Source: an uncultured Prevotellaceae bacterium
Lineage (GTDB): Bacteria > Bacteroidota > Bacteroidia > Bacteroidales > Bacteroidaceae
Reading direction: 5' to 3'
Length of the DNA: 64,000 nt
NCBI GenBank assembly: GCA_902800185.1
Contig: CADCDK010000011.1
Location: 87,689-151,688 of the forward strand
The notes under the pieces are model-generated. The model ran no database searches, was not told the origin of the DNA, and worked only from the letters and a program-made list of their open reading frames with translations. Positions 17,708-25,423 of this stretch are shown here, piece by piece; the stretch's first letter is position 1, and each line of letters opens with the position of its first letter. The position numbers were made by a program, and so were the translations under genes.

Positions 17708-19708
17708 CTACTCTATTTCCCTTAGCCAGATATTGCTTGAAGCGTCGCTGGGCATACGCCAGTCGCCACGCGGAGACAAGCTTACCGACCCCACCTTCGG
17801 GCCGTCGGGCAGACATGACCGTTTGAACTGCTGTGCAAAGAAACGGCGCAAGAACGTCTTCAGCCAGTGGCGAAGGGTATCATCGTCATACTTGCTGACA
17901 CCCCGCTCATAGACATCCTCTGTCTGGAAAGCCTGCTGTGCAAGCATCATGATCTTGGATGGTGAGAAACCATAGCGCAGGAAGTAGTAGATGAAGAAGT
18001 CGTGGAGCTCGTAGGGGCCTACCAAATCTTCCGTTTTCTGTTGTATCTCTCCTTTTTCATTAGCAGGAATCAGCTCTGGACTGATCGGCGTGTCGATCAC
18101 ATCCAACAGGATGTTCTTGACGGCAAGGTTTCTGACTCCATCCGTATATTTACTCGCAATATAGCGCACAAGATGGCGGATGAGCGTCTTGGGAACGCCG
18201 GCATTCACACCATACATTGACATGTGGTCTCCATTATAAGTAGCCCAGCCGAGGGCAAGCTCTGACAGGTCTCCCGTGCCAACCACAAAGCCTCCCGTCT
18301 GATTGCTCACATCCATTAATATCTGTGTGCGCTCGCGGGCCTGCGAATTCTCATAGGTAATATCGTGGTTCTCCACGTCGTGCCCGATGTCCTCAAAATG
18401 CTGCAACACACTCTTGGCGATGGAAATCTCACGGATGGATACGCCCAGTCCCTTCATCAGCGAAATGGCGTTCTGATAGGTGCGGTCGGTTGTTCCGAAG
18501 CCAGGCATTGTCACGCCAATAATACCACGACGCTCCAGTCCTAACCTGTCGAAAGCCCCCACACAAACAAGCAACGCCAATGTGGAGTCGAGACCTCCGC
18601 TGATGCCAATCACCACATTCTTACTACCGGTATGCATCAGTCGTTTTGCCAAGCCCATCTGTTGGATGTTGAAGATCTCTTCGCACTTAGTGGCGAGTTC
18701 ATCCTGACGCGGGACAAACGGCAGCGGGTCAATACTTCTTTCGAGCTTAAAGTCGCGAGGCTCGATAGATCGACAGTTGATGATGGGAAACTGTCCTTGC
18801 TCCTTCCCACTCATCAGGTGGGTGGAAAGCACGGCTTTCAGGTCGCGTTGTGCATTTACGTAGGTGGAATTTCCCCGCCGTTCCGAGCGCAGCATCTCCA
18901 CGTCAATCTGAGTGGTAATCATCTGAGAGCTCATCGAGAAGCGTTCACCCGAGGCTATCAGCCTGCCATTCTCATAAATAAGTGCGTTGCCGCCATACAC
19001 CACGTCCTGCGTGCTTTCTCCGAAACCGCTACTGGCATATATGTAACCGGTAATTGTGCGCGCACTCTGCTGGGCAAGCAAAGAACGTAAGTAGTTGTGC
19101 TTACCTATCAGCTCGTCGCTTGCCGAGAGGTTGAAAATCATGTCTGCACCCGCAATTGCAAGATTGTTGCTTGGCGGCACAGGAGCCCAGACATCCTCAC
19201 AAATCTCCACGCCGAAGACGGCACCGTCACAAGTGCGGAAGAGCTGGGGAGCGGGAGTCACGGTCAGCGCATTACCGGCAAAACGTATTTGTGTGGGGCG
19301 CAAGTCCTGGGACGAGGCAAACCAGCGCTTCTCATAGAACTCGCTGTAGTTGGGCAGGTAGGTCTTGGGTACAATGCCGAGGAGTTGTCCTTTCTGGATG
19401 ACAACCGCACAATTGAGCAGCAAGTCACCGACAACGACAGGGAGTCCGACGATGGAAATGATGTCAAGCTGACGGGTGAAGTCAAGCAGCTGGATAACGC
19501 TTTGCTCGGCGATATCTATCAACAGATTCTGCCGGAAAAGATCCTGGCACGTATAGCCCGTGATAGACAGCTCCGGGAATACGATAATCTCAACCCCTTT
19601 TCCTTCCGCCTGTGCGATAAGCGTTTCTATTTGGTTCAGATTGTATTGGCAGTCTCCGACTTTAACTGTTGGAACCGCTGCTGCGACTTTGATAAATCCA
19701 TGCTTCAT
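17708..19708 (-). CDS. nadE: Glutamine-dependent NAD(+) synthetase
   Basis: Last step of NAD synthesis: amidation of deamido-NAD using glutamine and ATP. It is a 666-residue two-domain protein. The N-terminal nitrilase-type glutaminase (about 1-290) shows the catalytic Glu in VFPELSITGY and the Cys in FGVEICEDVW. The C-terminal synthetase has the PP-loop GISGGLDSTLAL near residue 370 and the substrate motif GTGDLSELALGW. Length and order match the large eukaryote-like/actinobacterial form of NadE. It lies 25 bp after the Smr gene and is probably co-transcribed with it. Confidence 0.96.
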   Translation of the reverse strand: MKHGFIKVAAAVPTVKVGDCQYNLNQIETLIAQAEGKGVEIIVFPELSITGYTCQDLFRQNLLIDIAEQSVIQLLDFTRQLDIISIVGLPVVVGDLLLNCAVVIQKGQLLGIVPKTYLPNYSEFYEKRWFASSQDLRPTQIRFAGNALTVTPAPQLFRTCDGAVFGVEICEDVWAPVPPSNNLAIAGADMIFNLSASDELIGKHNYLRSLLAQQSARTITGYIYASSGFGESTQDVVYGGNALIYENGRLIASGERFSMSSQMITTQIDVEMLRSERRGNSTYVNAQRDLKAVLSTHLMSGKEQGQFPIINCRSIEPRDFKLERSIDPLPFVPRQDELATKCEEIFNIQQMGLAKRLMHTGSKNVVIGISGGLDSTLALLVCVGAFDRLGLERRGIIGVTMPGFGTTDRTYQNAISLMKGLGVSIREISIAKSVLQHFEDIGHDVENHDITYENSQARERTQILMDVSNQTGGFVVGTGDLSELALGWATYNGDHMSMYGVNAGVPKTLIRHLVRYIASKYTDGVRNLAVKNILLDVIDTPISPELIPANEKGEIQQKTEDLVGPYELHDFFIYYFLRYGFSPSKIMMLAQQAFQTEDVYERGVSKYDDDTLRHWLKTFLRRFFAQQFKRSCLPDGPKVGSVSLSPRGDWRMPSDASSNIWLREIE

Positions 19709-19733
19709 AATCGTACTACTCCTTCTCCTTATT

Positions 19734-20867
19734 TTATTTAATAGTTACCTGTGTCGCTCCATATCCATATTCTTGGAACGAAGCGTCCTGGTAGGTATAT
19801 TGCTTATATCGGTAATTCAGATCGTTGATCAAGGCATGCCGCAACACGCCCTCTCCCTTTCCGTGAATGAAGATGAGCCGTTGTCCTCGCTTGTTCTTGT
19901 ATTCAGCCAATTTCCGGCGAAACACTTCAAGCTGGTAAGACAGGATGTCGGAGGCGGACATACCCTCGGTTGTGTCTAATAATTCGTCGGCATGAAGGTC
20001 AACAACCACAACGTCTTCGTCGCCTTTGCGCTTTTGTGGCTCACGCTTGACGTTCTCTTGCCGACTCGACTCCTTCCCTGCTCCTCCTGCAAGACGTTTC
20101 TTCAGTTCCTTGGGGTCGATGACCAAGGGACGGGCAACGACATCGTTCTCAACAACAGAATAGAGCAATGCCGGCTGTTCAAAGAAGTCGTTCTCCTTAA
20201 ACGTGTGCAGCTTGAAGAACTTGATGGGGTCTATACGCAGTTGCACGTCAATGGCTGGCTTCAGCACGAAGGGCTTGTCTTTTTTGTAGGCAAGCAGTTG
20301 CACCTCCACCCGACCCAGGGCGTTCAGTTCCTCTCGCCCTACATCCGCTAAGAACTCCTTGGTGTTCGGTTCAATCTCACCCTGGTATTGAAGCGTCCAA
20401 CTGTTACCTTCGGCCAAGAAGATGGCATATTGCAGGAAGTAGTTGCTGTCGTTGACCAGATAACATTCAAACTGGCATTGCGAGATGTTCTTCGCATCCA
20501 GCGGCACGTATGCCAAATATGCGGAAAGCCGGTTGCCACCCTTGCGTTCCTCGACAGGAGCGCGGAAGGTCACCTTCGAATAATCCGGCTCTTCCTCCAC
20601 GTCATTTTCCACAGGTTCCGCCTTTTCGTTCAGCATCGACTTGACCGAGCGCACCTGAGCATTCTCGTTGGATTGTGAGGCGGCCTTTGCCAAGATCATG
20701 CGTCCTGTGTCATAGTCTTCTTCACCTACGACAACAACATCCGTCTGTGCCATCGGTATCTCGAAACCGTCCTCGTCCTCCACGACAACGATTCCACCTT
20801 TCTGGAAGCCGACAACGCGTCCCCCACCCTTTTCACTAAGAAACCTTACCTGATCACCTATTTTCAT
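19734..20867 (-). CDS. DUF2027 and Smr-domain protein
   Basis: A 377-residue protein with an N-terminal Tudor/SH3-like stretch (MKIGDQVRFLSEKGGGRVVG), a central DUF2027-like beta domain (about residues 100-250), a charged linker and a C-terminal Smr domain. The Smr region has DLHADELLDTTEGMS and the endonuclease-associated HGKGEGVLR motif. Smr domains nick or bind nucleic acid in MutS2 and in ribosome-rescue nucleases; here the substrate is unknown. A TACCTTTG box at 20894-20901 on the minus strand is a likely promoter. Confidence 0.88.
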   Translation of the reverse strand: MKIGDQVRFLSEKGGGRVVGFQKGGIVVVEDEDGFEIPMAQTDVVVVGEEDYDTGRMILAKAASQSNENAQVRSVKSMLNEKAEPVENDVEEEPDYSKVTFRAPVEERKGGNRLSAYLAYVPLDAKNISQCQFECYLVNDSNYFLQYAIFLAEGNSWTLQYQGEIEPNTKEFLADVGREELNALGRVEVQLLAYKKDKPFVLKPAIDVQLRIDPIKFFKLHTFKENDFFEQPALLYSVVENDVVARPLVIDPKELKKRLAGGAGKESSRQENVKREPQKRKGDEDVVVVDLHADELLDTTEGMSASDILSYQLEVFRRKLAEYKNKRGQRLIFIHGKGEGVLRHALINDLNYRYKQYTYQDASFQEYGYGATQVTIK

Positions 20868-20943
20868 TTATCAATATACCCTAAATTGTGTTACAAAGGT
20901 ACGAATAATTTGCCATTCATCATTCCCAATTAATATTTTTTTT

Positions 20944-20951
20944 TACTTTTG
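20944..20951 (+). promoter_or_regulatory. Promoter -7 box of the 5'-nucleotidase gene
   Basis: TACTTTTG on the plus strand, 39 bp before the ATG at 20991. A -33 TTTG at the expected spacing is not evident. It supports the internal start because the more upstream ATG would overlap the promoter. Confidence 0.5.
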
Positions 20952-20990
20952 CAGATAAATATGTCAATCACACCTATCTATATCTTCATC

Positions 20991-22721
20991 ATGAGAAAAA
21001 TATTTTGTTTGTTGTTGATTGCATGCAACATAAATGTAGCTATGGCACAAGAACGTACAGTAACGTTGAGATTCGTTGAAACGAGTGATGTTCACGGATG
21101 CTTTTTCCCCTATGATTTCATCACCCGCAATCCCAAGCAAGGAACGATGGCGCGGGTCAGTTCCTATGTGAAGACTTTGCGCAGTCAGTATGGTGACAAT
21201 GTCATCTTGCTCGACAATGGCGACATCTTGCAGGGTCAGCCTACCTGCTATTATTACAACTTTGTTGATACCGCCGAGACGAATATTGCGGCACAGGTTC
21301 TGAACTACCTGCGTTATGACGCGGCGACAATAGGGAATCACGACATCGAGACGGGCCATGCTGTCTATGACAAATGGAAGACGGAGTTGGAATGCCCCAT
21401 GCTGGGTGCCAATGTGATGGACACAAAGACCGGCAACTGCTATCTACAGCCCTACCTCATCCTGCAGCGGGAGGGAGTGAAGATTGCCGTTATCGGCATG
21501 CTGACCCCCGCCATTCCCAATTGGTTGACGGAAGACCTGTGGAGCGGATTGCATTTCAACGAGATGGTTTCCTCTGCACGTCAATGCATGGAGTATGTCC
21601 AGGAACATGAGAAGCCCGATGTGGTCATCGGCTTGTTCCATAGCGGAAAGGACGGAGGCATCATCACCGATGAATACGAGGAGGACGCCTCGTTAAAAGT
21701 TGCATACGAAGTTCCCGGCTTCGATGTCATCTTTTTCGGACACGACCATACCCGTCACAACAGCGTCATCAAGAATCGAATAGGCAAAGACGTGCTGTGC
21801 CTGGACCCTTCCAACAACGCCCTGTATGTTGCTGATGCGACAGTAGAACTAACCCTCGAAAAGGGCAAGGTTGTGGGACGTCAAGTGGCGGGGCAGTTGG
21901 TTGACATCCGACAGGAAGAAATCGACACCAACTACATGAATCACTTTGCAAGTCAGATTGACAAAATCAACACGTTTGTCAACAAAGAGATCGGTACTTT
22001 CTCCGAAACCATTCACACCCGCGACTGCTTCTTCGGCTCTTCCGCCTTCAACGATTTCATATTGAACCTGCAGCTTCAAATCACGGGGGCTGACATCGCC
22101 TTCAACGCCCCGCTTTCCTTTGATGCCACCATCAACAAAGGGCCTGTCTGCGTGGGCGACATGTTTAATTTATATAAGTACGAGAACCAGCTTTATGTCA
22201 TGCGGATGACGGGCGAGGAGATCAGGAAGCATCTGGAGATGAGCTACGATCTGTGGGTCAACACCATGAAGTCACCCGATGACCACCTGTTGCTACTCAG
22301 CGAAAAGACCCTCGGCGACCAGCAGCGTTTGGGGTTCAAGAATTTCTCGTTCAACTTCGATTCTGCTGCCGGTATTGACTACGAAGTGGATGTGACAAAG
22401 CCCGATGGCGAGAAAGTGCGCATCCTGCGCATGTCAAATGGCACCCCCTTTGATGAACGCCAATGGTATCGTGTAGCCGTGAATAGCTATCGGGGCAACG
22501 GCGGCGGAGAATTGCTGACACGGGGTGCCGGCATCCCCCATGATTCCCTGTCGAGTCGCATCGAATGGAGAAGTGAGCGCGACCAACGCTACTACCTGAT
22601 GCAAGAGATTGAAAAGGCAAAGGTTGTCAGACCGCAGGCCAACAACAACTGGCGGTTTGTGCCTGAAGCTTGGACAAAGCCCGCTGCCGAGAGAGACCGT
22701 AAATTACTATATAAGGAATAA
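20991..22721 (+). CDS. Secreted bifunctional metallophosphatase/5'-nucleotidase
   Basis: The start at 20991 gives a clean signal peptide (MRKIFCLLLIACNINVAMAQ). The mature protein has the calcineurin-like metal motifs in order: SDVHGCFFP, LDNGDILQG, IGNHDIETGH and GHDHTRHN. A C-terminal 5'-nucleotidase domain (about residues 330-560) carries the usual NGGGELLTRGAG block. It should hydrolyse extracytoplasmic nucleotides or related phosphate esters, in the UshA/CpdB family manner. It is 576 residues from this start. The nudC gene follows after 6 bp. Confidence 0.93.
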   Translation: MRKIFCLLLIACNINVAMAQERTVTLRFVETSDVHGCFFPYDFITRNPKQGTMARVSSYVKTLRSQYGDNVILLDNGDILQGQPTCYYYNFVDTAETNIAAQVLNYLRYDAATIGNHDIETGHAVYDKWKTELECPMLGANVMDTKTGNCYLQPYLILQREGVKIAVIGMLTPAIPNWLTEDLWSGLHFNEMVSSARQCMEYVQEHEKPDVVIGLFHSGKDGGIITDEYEEDASLKVAYEVPGFDVIFFGHDHTRHNSVIKNRIGKDVLCLDPSNNALYVADATVELTLEKGKVVGRQVAGQLVDIRQEEIDTNYMNHFASQIDKINTFVNKEIGTFSETIHTRDCFFGSSAFNDFILNLQLQITGADIAFNAPLSFDATINKGPVCVGDMFNLYKYENQLYVMRMTGEEIRKHLEMSYDLWVNTMKSPDDHLLLLSEKTLGDQQRLGFKNFSFNFDSAAGIDYEVDVTKPDGEKVRILRMSNGTPFDERQWYRVAVNSYRGNGGGELLTRGAGIPHDSLSSRIEWRSERDQRYYLMQEIEKAKVVRPQANNNWRFVPEAWTKPAAERDRKLLYKE

Positions 22722-22727
22722 GGAGAC

Positions 22728-23495
22728 ATGAAGCATTGGTATATATTCTGCAAGACAGAACTACTCATTGAACAAACCCCCGAAGGCAACTACAGGGTAC
22801 CCGAGGGAGAAGAACCGCCCATCCATCTCGAGCCCTGGGAATCCGTCAGAAGAATCTATCCCGACGACGAAGATGGAGCATCGGTACACGCCGTCCTGGT
22901 GAACACACCTCCCCGACTGCCCAGCGAGAAGTTCGAGATGTGCGGACTTCGGAAAAGCTATTACAAGCTCTCCCAACAGCAATACCTGAAAGCCGGCAAG
23001 TGCCAGGAGATTCTGTACTGGGACTTCAACACCAAGTTTTGTGGCGTCTGCGGAGCTCCCATGAAGATGCACACAGCCATCTCCAAACGATGCACCCAAT
23101 GCGGAAAAGAAGTTTGGCCGCAGCTGGCTACAGCTGTTATCGTTCTTGTCCATCGTGAAGACAAAGTCCTTTTGGTGCATGCCCGTAATTTCAAAAGCGA
23201 TTTCTACGGACTCGTGGCAGGCTTCGTGGAAACAGGCGAGACGCTGGAAGAAGCGGTAGAACGGGAGGTGATGGAGGAAACGGGCATCAGCATCACCAAC
23301 ATCCGCTATTTCGGATCACAGCCCTGGCCCTATCCGTGCGGGCTTATGGTAGGTTTTCATGCCGACTATGTTCAAGGAGATATTCATCTACAGCAAAGCG
23401 AGCTCTCACGCGGAGGATGGTTCGACAGGGAACACCTCCCGCAGATTCCCGAAAAACTGAGCATTGCCCGCATGCTGATAGATGACTGGCTCTAA
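22728..23495 (+). CDS. nudC: NAD(+)/NADH diphosphatase (NudC type)
   Basis: A 255-residue Nudix hydrolase that splits NADH (and in E. coli removes NAD caps from RNA). The zinc ribbon is seen as CGVCG and CTQCG around residues 105-125. The Nudix box GFVETGETLEEAVEREVMEE is complete, and the NADH-specific motif SQPWPYP follows. It directly follows the secreted nucleotidase, so the two form a nucleotide-breakdown pair. The stop codon runs into an 8-bp repeat array. Confidence 0.95.
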   Translation: MKHWYIFCKTELLIEQTPEGNYRVPEGEEPPIHLEPWESVRRIYPDDEDGASVHAVLVNTPPRLPSEKFEMCGLRKSYYKLSQQQYLKAGKCQEILYWDFNTKFCGVCGAPMKMHTAISKRCTQCGKEVWPQLATAVIVLVHREDKVLLVHARNFKSDFYGLVAGFVETGETLEEAVEREVMEETGISITNIRYFGSQPWPYPCGLMVGFHADYVQGDIHLQQSELSRGGWFDREHLPQIPEKLSIARMLIDDWL

Positions 23496-23502
23496 CCGAC
23501 AA

Positions 23503-23645
23503 TTTCACAATTTCACGATTTCACAATTTCACAATTGGGCGATAGAACGAAATAACGATATAACGAAATCACTTCATCACGAAATAACGCCAGAACGATA
23601 TAACGAAATAACGAAAGAACGAAATAACGAAATCACGAAAGAAGA
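23503..23645. repeat. Degenerate 8-bp tandem repeat array after nudC
   Basis: Two blocks with period 8. The first (about 23503-23537) repeats ACAATTTC. The second (about 23545-23642) repeats ACGAAATA with variants such as ACGATATA and ACGAAATC, roughly a dozen units. The array fills the gap between nudC and the HU gene end and encodes no conserved protein. Confidence 0.9.
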
Positions 23646-23676
23646 GAGAGAGGGGGGCGCGCCCCCCTCTCCGTCC

Positions 23677-24102
23677 TCATTCCTTCTCCACGTCGTTCTT
23701 CACGGCCTCGGTGAACTGGATGCCCTCGAGCATCTTCTTGATGAACTTGTTCTCCACCTTCTTCACCTCCGGCTGGAACAGCACGTGGGCACCCACGATG
23801 TTCTTCTGCGGCGTGAACGTCTTCGGCGTGCTGGCAGGCTTCGTGGCGATACCCGCCTTGAAGCGGCCGATGCCGTTGAGAACCACGATGCGGCCCGTCT
23901 GGATGGCGTCCGACATCACCTCGCTCAGCTCCGCAAGCACGGCAAGCACGTCCGAGCGCTTCACCGACGCGTTGCGCTGAATGAGCTGTGCCAGCTCGTC
24001 CGTTTCCATCTCTGCCCCGTGGACGGCACGCGCATACCACTTGCCGAACTCCTTCGCCTCCTGGCGCTTCTCCTGGCGCAATACATAATTAAGTGTACCC
24101 AT
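23677..24102 (-). CDS. HU-family DNA-binding protein, island type
   Basis: A 141-residue relative of the HU/IHF family, of the form that accompanies mobile modules in Bacteroidetes. The DNA-binding HU fold covers about residues 25-115: an alpha-helical part rich in LAQLIQRNASVKRSDVLAVL, then beta strands GRIVVLNGIGRFKAGI and arm residues. The C-terminal tail is charged (FTEAVKNDVEKE). It would bend or coat DNA rather than cut it. A 170-nt leader with its own promoter lies upstream, and a damaged second copy of gene and leader is present at 63530-63710. Confidence 0.9.
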   Translation of the reverse strand: MGTLNYVLRQEKRQEAKEFGKWYARAVHGAEMETDELAQLIQRNASVKRSDVLAVLAELSEVMSDAIQTGRIVVLNGIGRFKAGIATKPASTPKTFTPQKNIVGAHVLFQPEVKKVENKFIKKMLEGIQFTEAVKNDVEKE

Positions 24103-24277
24103 AGACTCTGAAATTTTGAAATTTGATGAAACAATCTTTTTACCTTAACTCTCTGCTGTGATGAGGAAACCGAAGCTGTGTAACGACCTCCTCGAAGCAG
24201 GCTTTTGAGCTCCTGAAAGCGCTGCTCTTGGACATCCGAAACACCCGCCTCGCCTGCGCAGAAGTGTTCCCTCAACC
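24103..24277 (-). other. Long 5' leader of the HU gene, conserved in the second copy
   Basis: The stretch from the promoter to the HU start codon is about 175 nt with no open frame of note. The part 24123-24242 is nearly identical to 63591-63710, although most of the second HU gene itself has been deleted. It contains GC-rich complementary segments (for example GAGCTC and GAGGAGGTC regions) that could fold, but I cannot name an RNA family. Confidence 0.5.
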
Positions 24278-24283
24278 ACACTA

Positions 24284-24315
24284 CAAAGATACGAAAAATT
24301 CCTTGAACCACCAAA
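24284..24315 (-). promoter_or_regulatory. Promoter of the HU gene
   Basis: On the minus strand: TTTG (24312-24315), 20 bp, TATCTTTG (24284-24291). It lies inside the gap between the primase-like gene and the HU gene, so HU can be expressed apart from its neighbours. Confidence 0.78.
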
Positions 24316-24349
24316 TATTATCAGATTTATTTTCAAGAAATTATTCACC

Positions 24350-25420
24350 TCATACGCTCCCCGTTTTCAGCCCCACGTAGTAGTCGCTGAAGTCCTTGCA
24401 TCCCGGGGGCAGCTGGTGGCGCACAAGGTTGGGCAGCATCTCCTTGAGCTGTAGAAAGAGTCGCTCGCCGGGCACGTCGCAGTCGGGGTACATGTGGAAT
24501 TCGGTTGAGAGTTCAGAGTTGAGAGTTGAGAGCAGTTCGACGTCCTTCCGCTTGAGCAGCGTGGCCGACGGGATCGCTATCGTCTTGTGGCCTGCCGAGA
24601 GCATCGCCCAGCAGTCCGAACAACCCTCGGTGATGTAGAGCTTCTCGCCCGCCTTCAGACGGTTCAGCACAGGCAGGTTGTAGATGCCGCACTCCGACCC
24701 CTGCGGGAAGCGGAAGCGTGGTACCCCCTTCAACTCCTTCAACCCTTGCACCTCCTTAAACTCCTCAGCCCCCTTAAACCCTTTAACCCCTTGCCCCTCC
24801 TTAAACCCTTCACTCTCTTCCAGCCTCCTGTTCTGCACCCCTATGAGCCGTCCCTCCTGACTGTAGTAGGGAATCTGTAGCCAGGGGATGCCCTGCCTGT
24901 CGCGCCACGAGGACAGCCGGCACCAGCGCACCACCCGCTCATCCAGCCGCCGCTCCCCAAAGAGGAACCTCCGTGCCTCGTCGCTGAGCCAAGGGTGCTC
25001 GAAGAACCGCTCATAGCGGCTGGCGGAGAATGAAGGAGTAATCGGAGGATTCAGAGTGTTCGGAGGATTCTGATTATTCTGATTATTCTGATTATTCCGA
25101 TTATTCTGATTACTCTGATTACTCTGATTGTTCTGATGACTCCGATTGCTCTGAGAACCTCCCAACCACCGGCACGCCTCCTTGAAGTCCACGTGCAGGT
25201 AGCGCATCACCAAATCGATAGGGCCTATTGACTGGTTCATACACACGAAGCACCGGCAAGTGTTCCTGCTCACCCGATACGACAGGCTCGGGTGTCTGTC
25301 CTCATGAAACGGGCACAGGCTCTTGTGCCTCACGACCCGCAGTCCCAGTCGCTCCGCGACCCCCTCTATGGGGAGGTCGCGAAGCCTTTGAAGTTCGAAC
25401 TTATCAAGCATCATGTTCAT
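24350..25420 (-). CDS. CHC2 zinc-finger and TOPRIM primase-like protein
   Basis: A 356-residue DnaG-like replication protein of an integrated element. The CHC2 zinc finger is at about residues 36-60 (CPFH then CRCFVC). A TOPRIM-like domain follows at about 250-330, with the acidic motifs LYITEGCSDCWA and MYPDCDVPGE. Between them lie three blocks of degenerate 9-bp repeat DNA that are translated: an Asn/Ser/Gln-rich block near residue 90-125, a Lys/Phe/Gly/Glu-rich block near 200-235 and a short STLNSELST block near 300. No helicase domain is present. The DUF3987-like gene ends 3 bp upstream, so the pair is co-translated. Confidence 0.85.
   Translation of the reverse strand: MNMMLDKFELQRLRDLPIEGVAERLGLRVVRHKSLCPFHEDRHPSLSYRVSRNTCRCFVCMNQSIGPIDLVMRYLHVDFKEACRWLGGSQSNRSHQNNQSNQSNQNNRNNQNNQNNQNPPNTLNPPITPSFSASRYERFFEHPWLSDEARRFLFGERRLDERVVRWCRLSSWRDRQGIPWLQIPYYSQEGRLIGVQNRRLEESEGFKEGQGVKGFKGAEEFKEVQGLKELKGVPRFRFPQGSECGIYNLPVLNRLKAGEKLYITEGCSDCWAMLSAGHKTIAIPSATLLKRKDVELLSTLNSELSTEFHMYPDCDVPGERLFLQLKEMLPNLVRHQLPPGCKDFSDYYVGLKTGSV
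24497..24535. repeat. 9-bp repeat block inside the primase-like gene (block 1)
   Basis: GAGAGTTCA-like units (GTTGAGAGTTCAGAGTTGAG and following) repeat with a 9-bp period. They encode the STLNSELST stretch, in frame between the TOPRIM motifs. Confidence 0.7.
24712..24832. repeat. 9-bp repeat block inside the primase-like gene (block 2)
   Basis: CCTTAAACC/CTTCAACCC-like units with a 9-bp period, strongly degenerate, encoding Lys/Gly/Phe/Glu-rich residues. The same repeat type is found in the U32 peptidase gene at 60045-60094 and between metA and the M13 peptidase at 61333-61391. Confidence 0.7.
25050..25155. repeat. 9-bp repeat block inside the primase-like gene (block 3)
   Basis: About eleven units of TCTGATTAT and variants (TCCGATTAT, TCTGATTAC, TCTGATTGT). 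Translated on the minus strand they give a run of Asn, Gln and Ser. The same unit recurs at 28978-29063 in the four-helix-bundle gene and at 29620-29680 upstream of it. Confidence 0.88.
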
Positions 25421-25423
25421 TCG

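Noticed and set aside
23482-24111. Plus-strand frame of 209 codons across the repeat array and the HU gene
   Set aside because: Its start is inside nudC, it reads through simple repeats, and the rest is the reverse of the HU gene.
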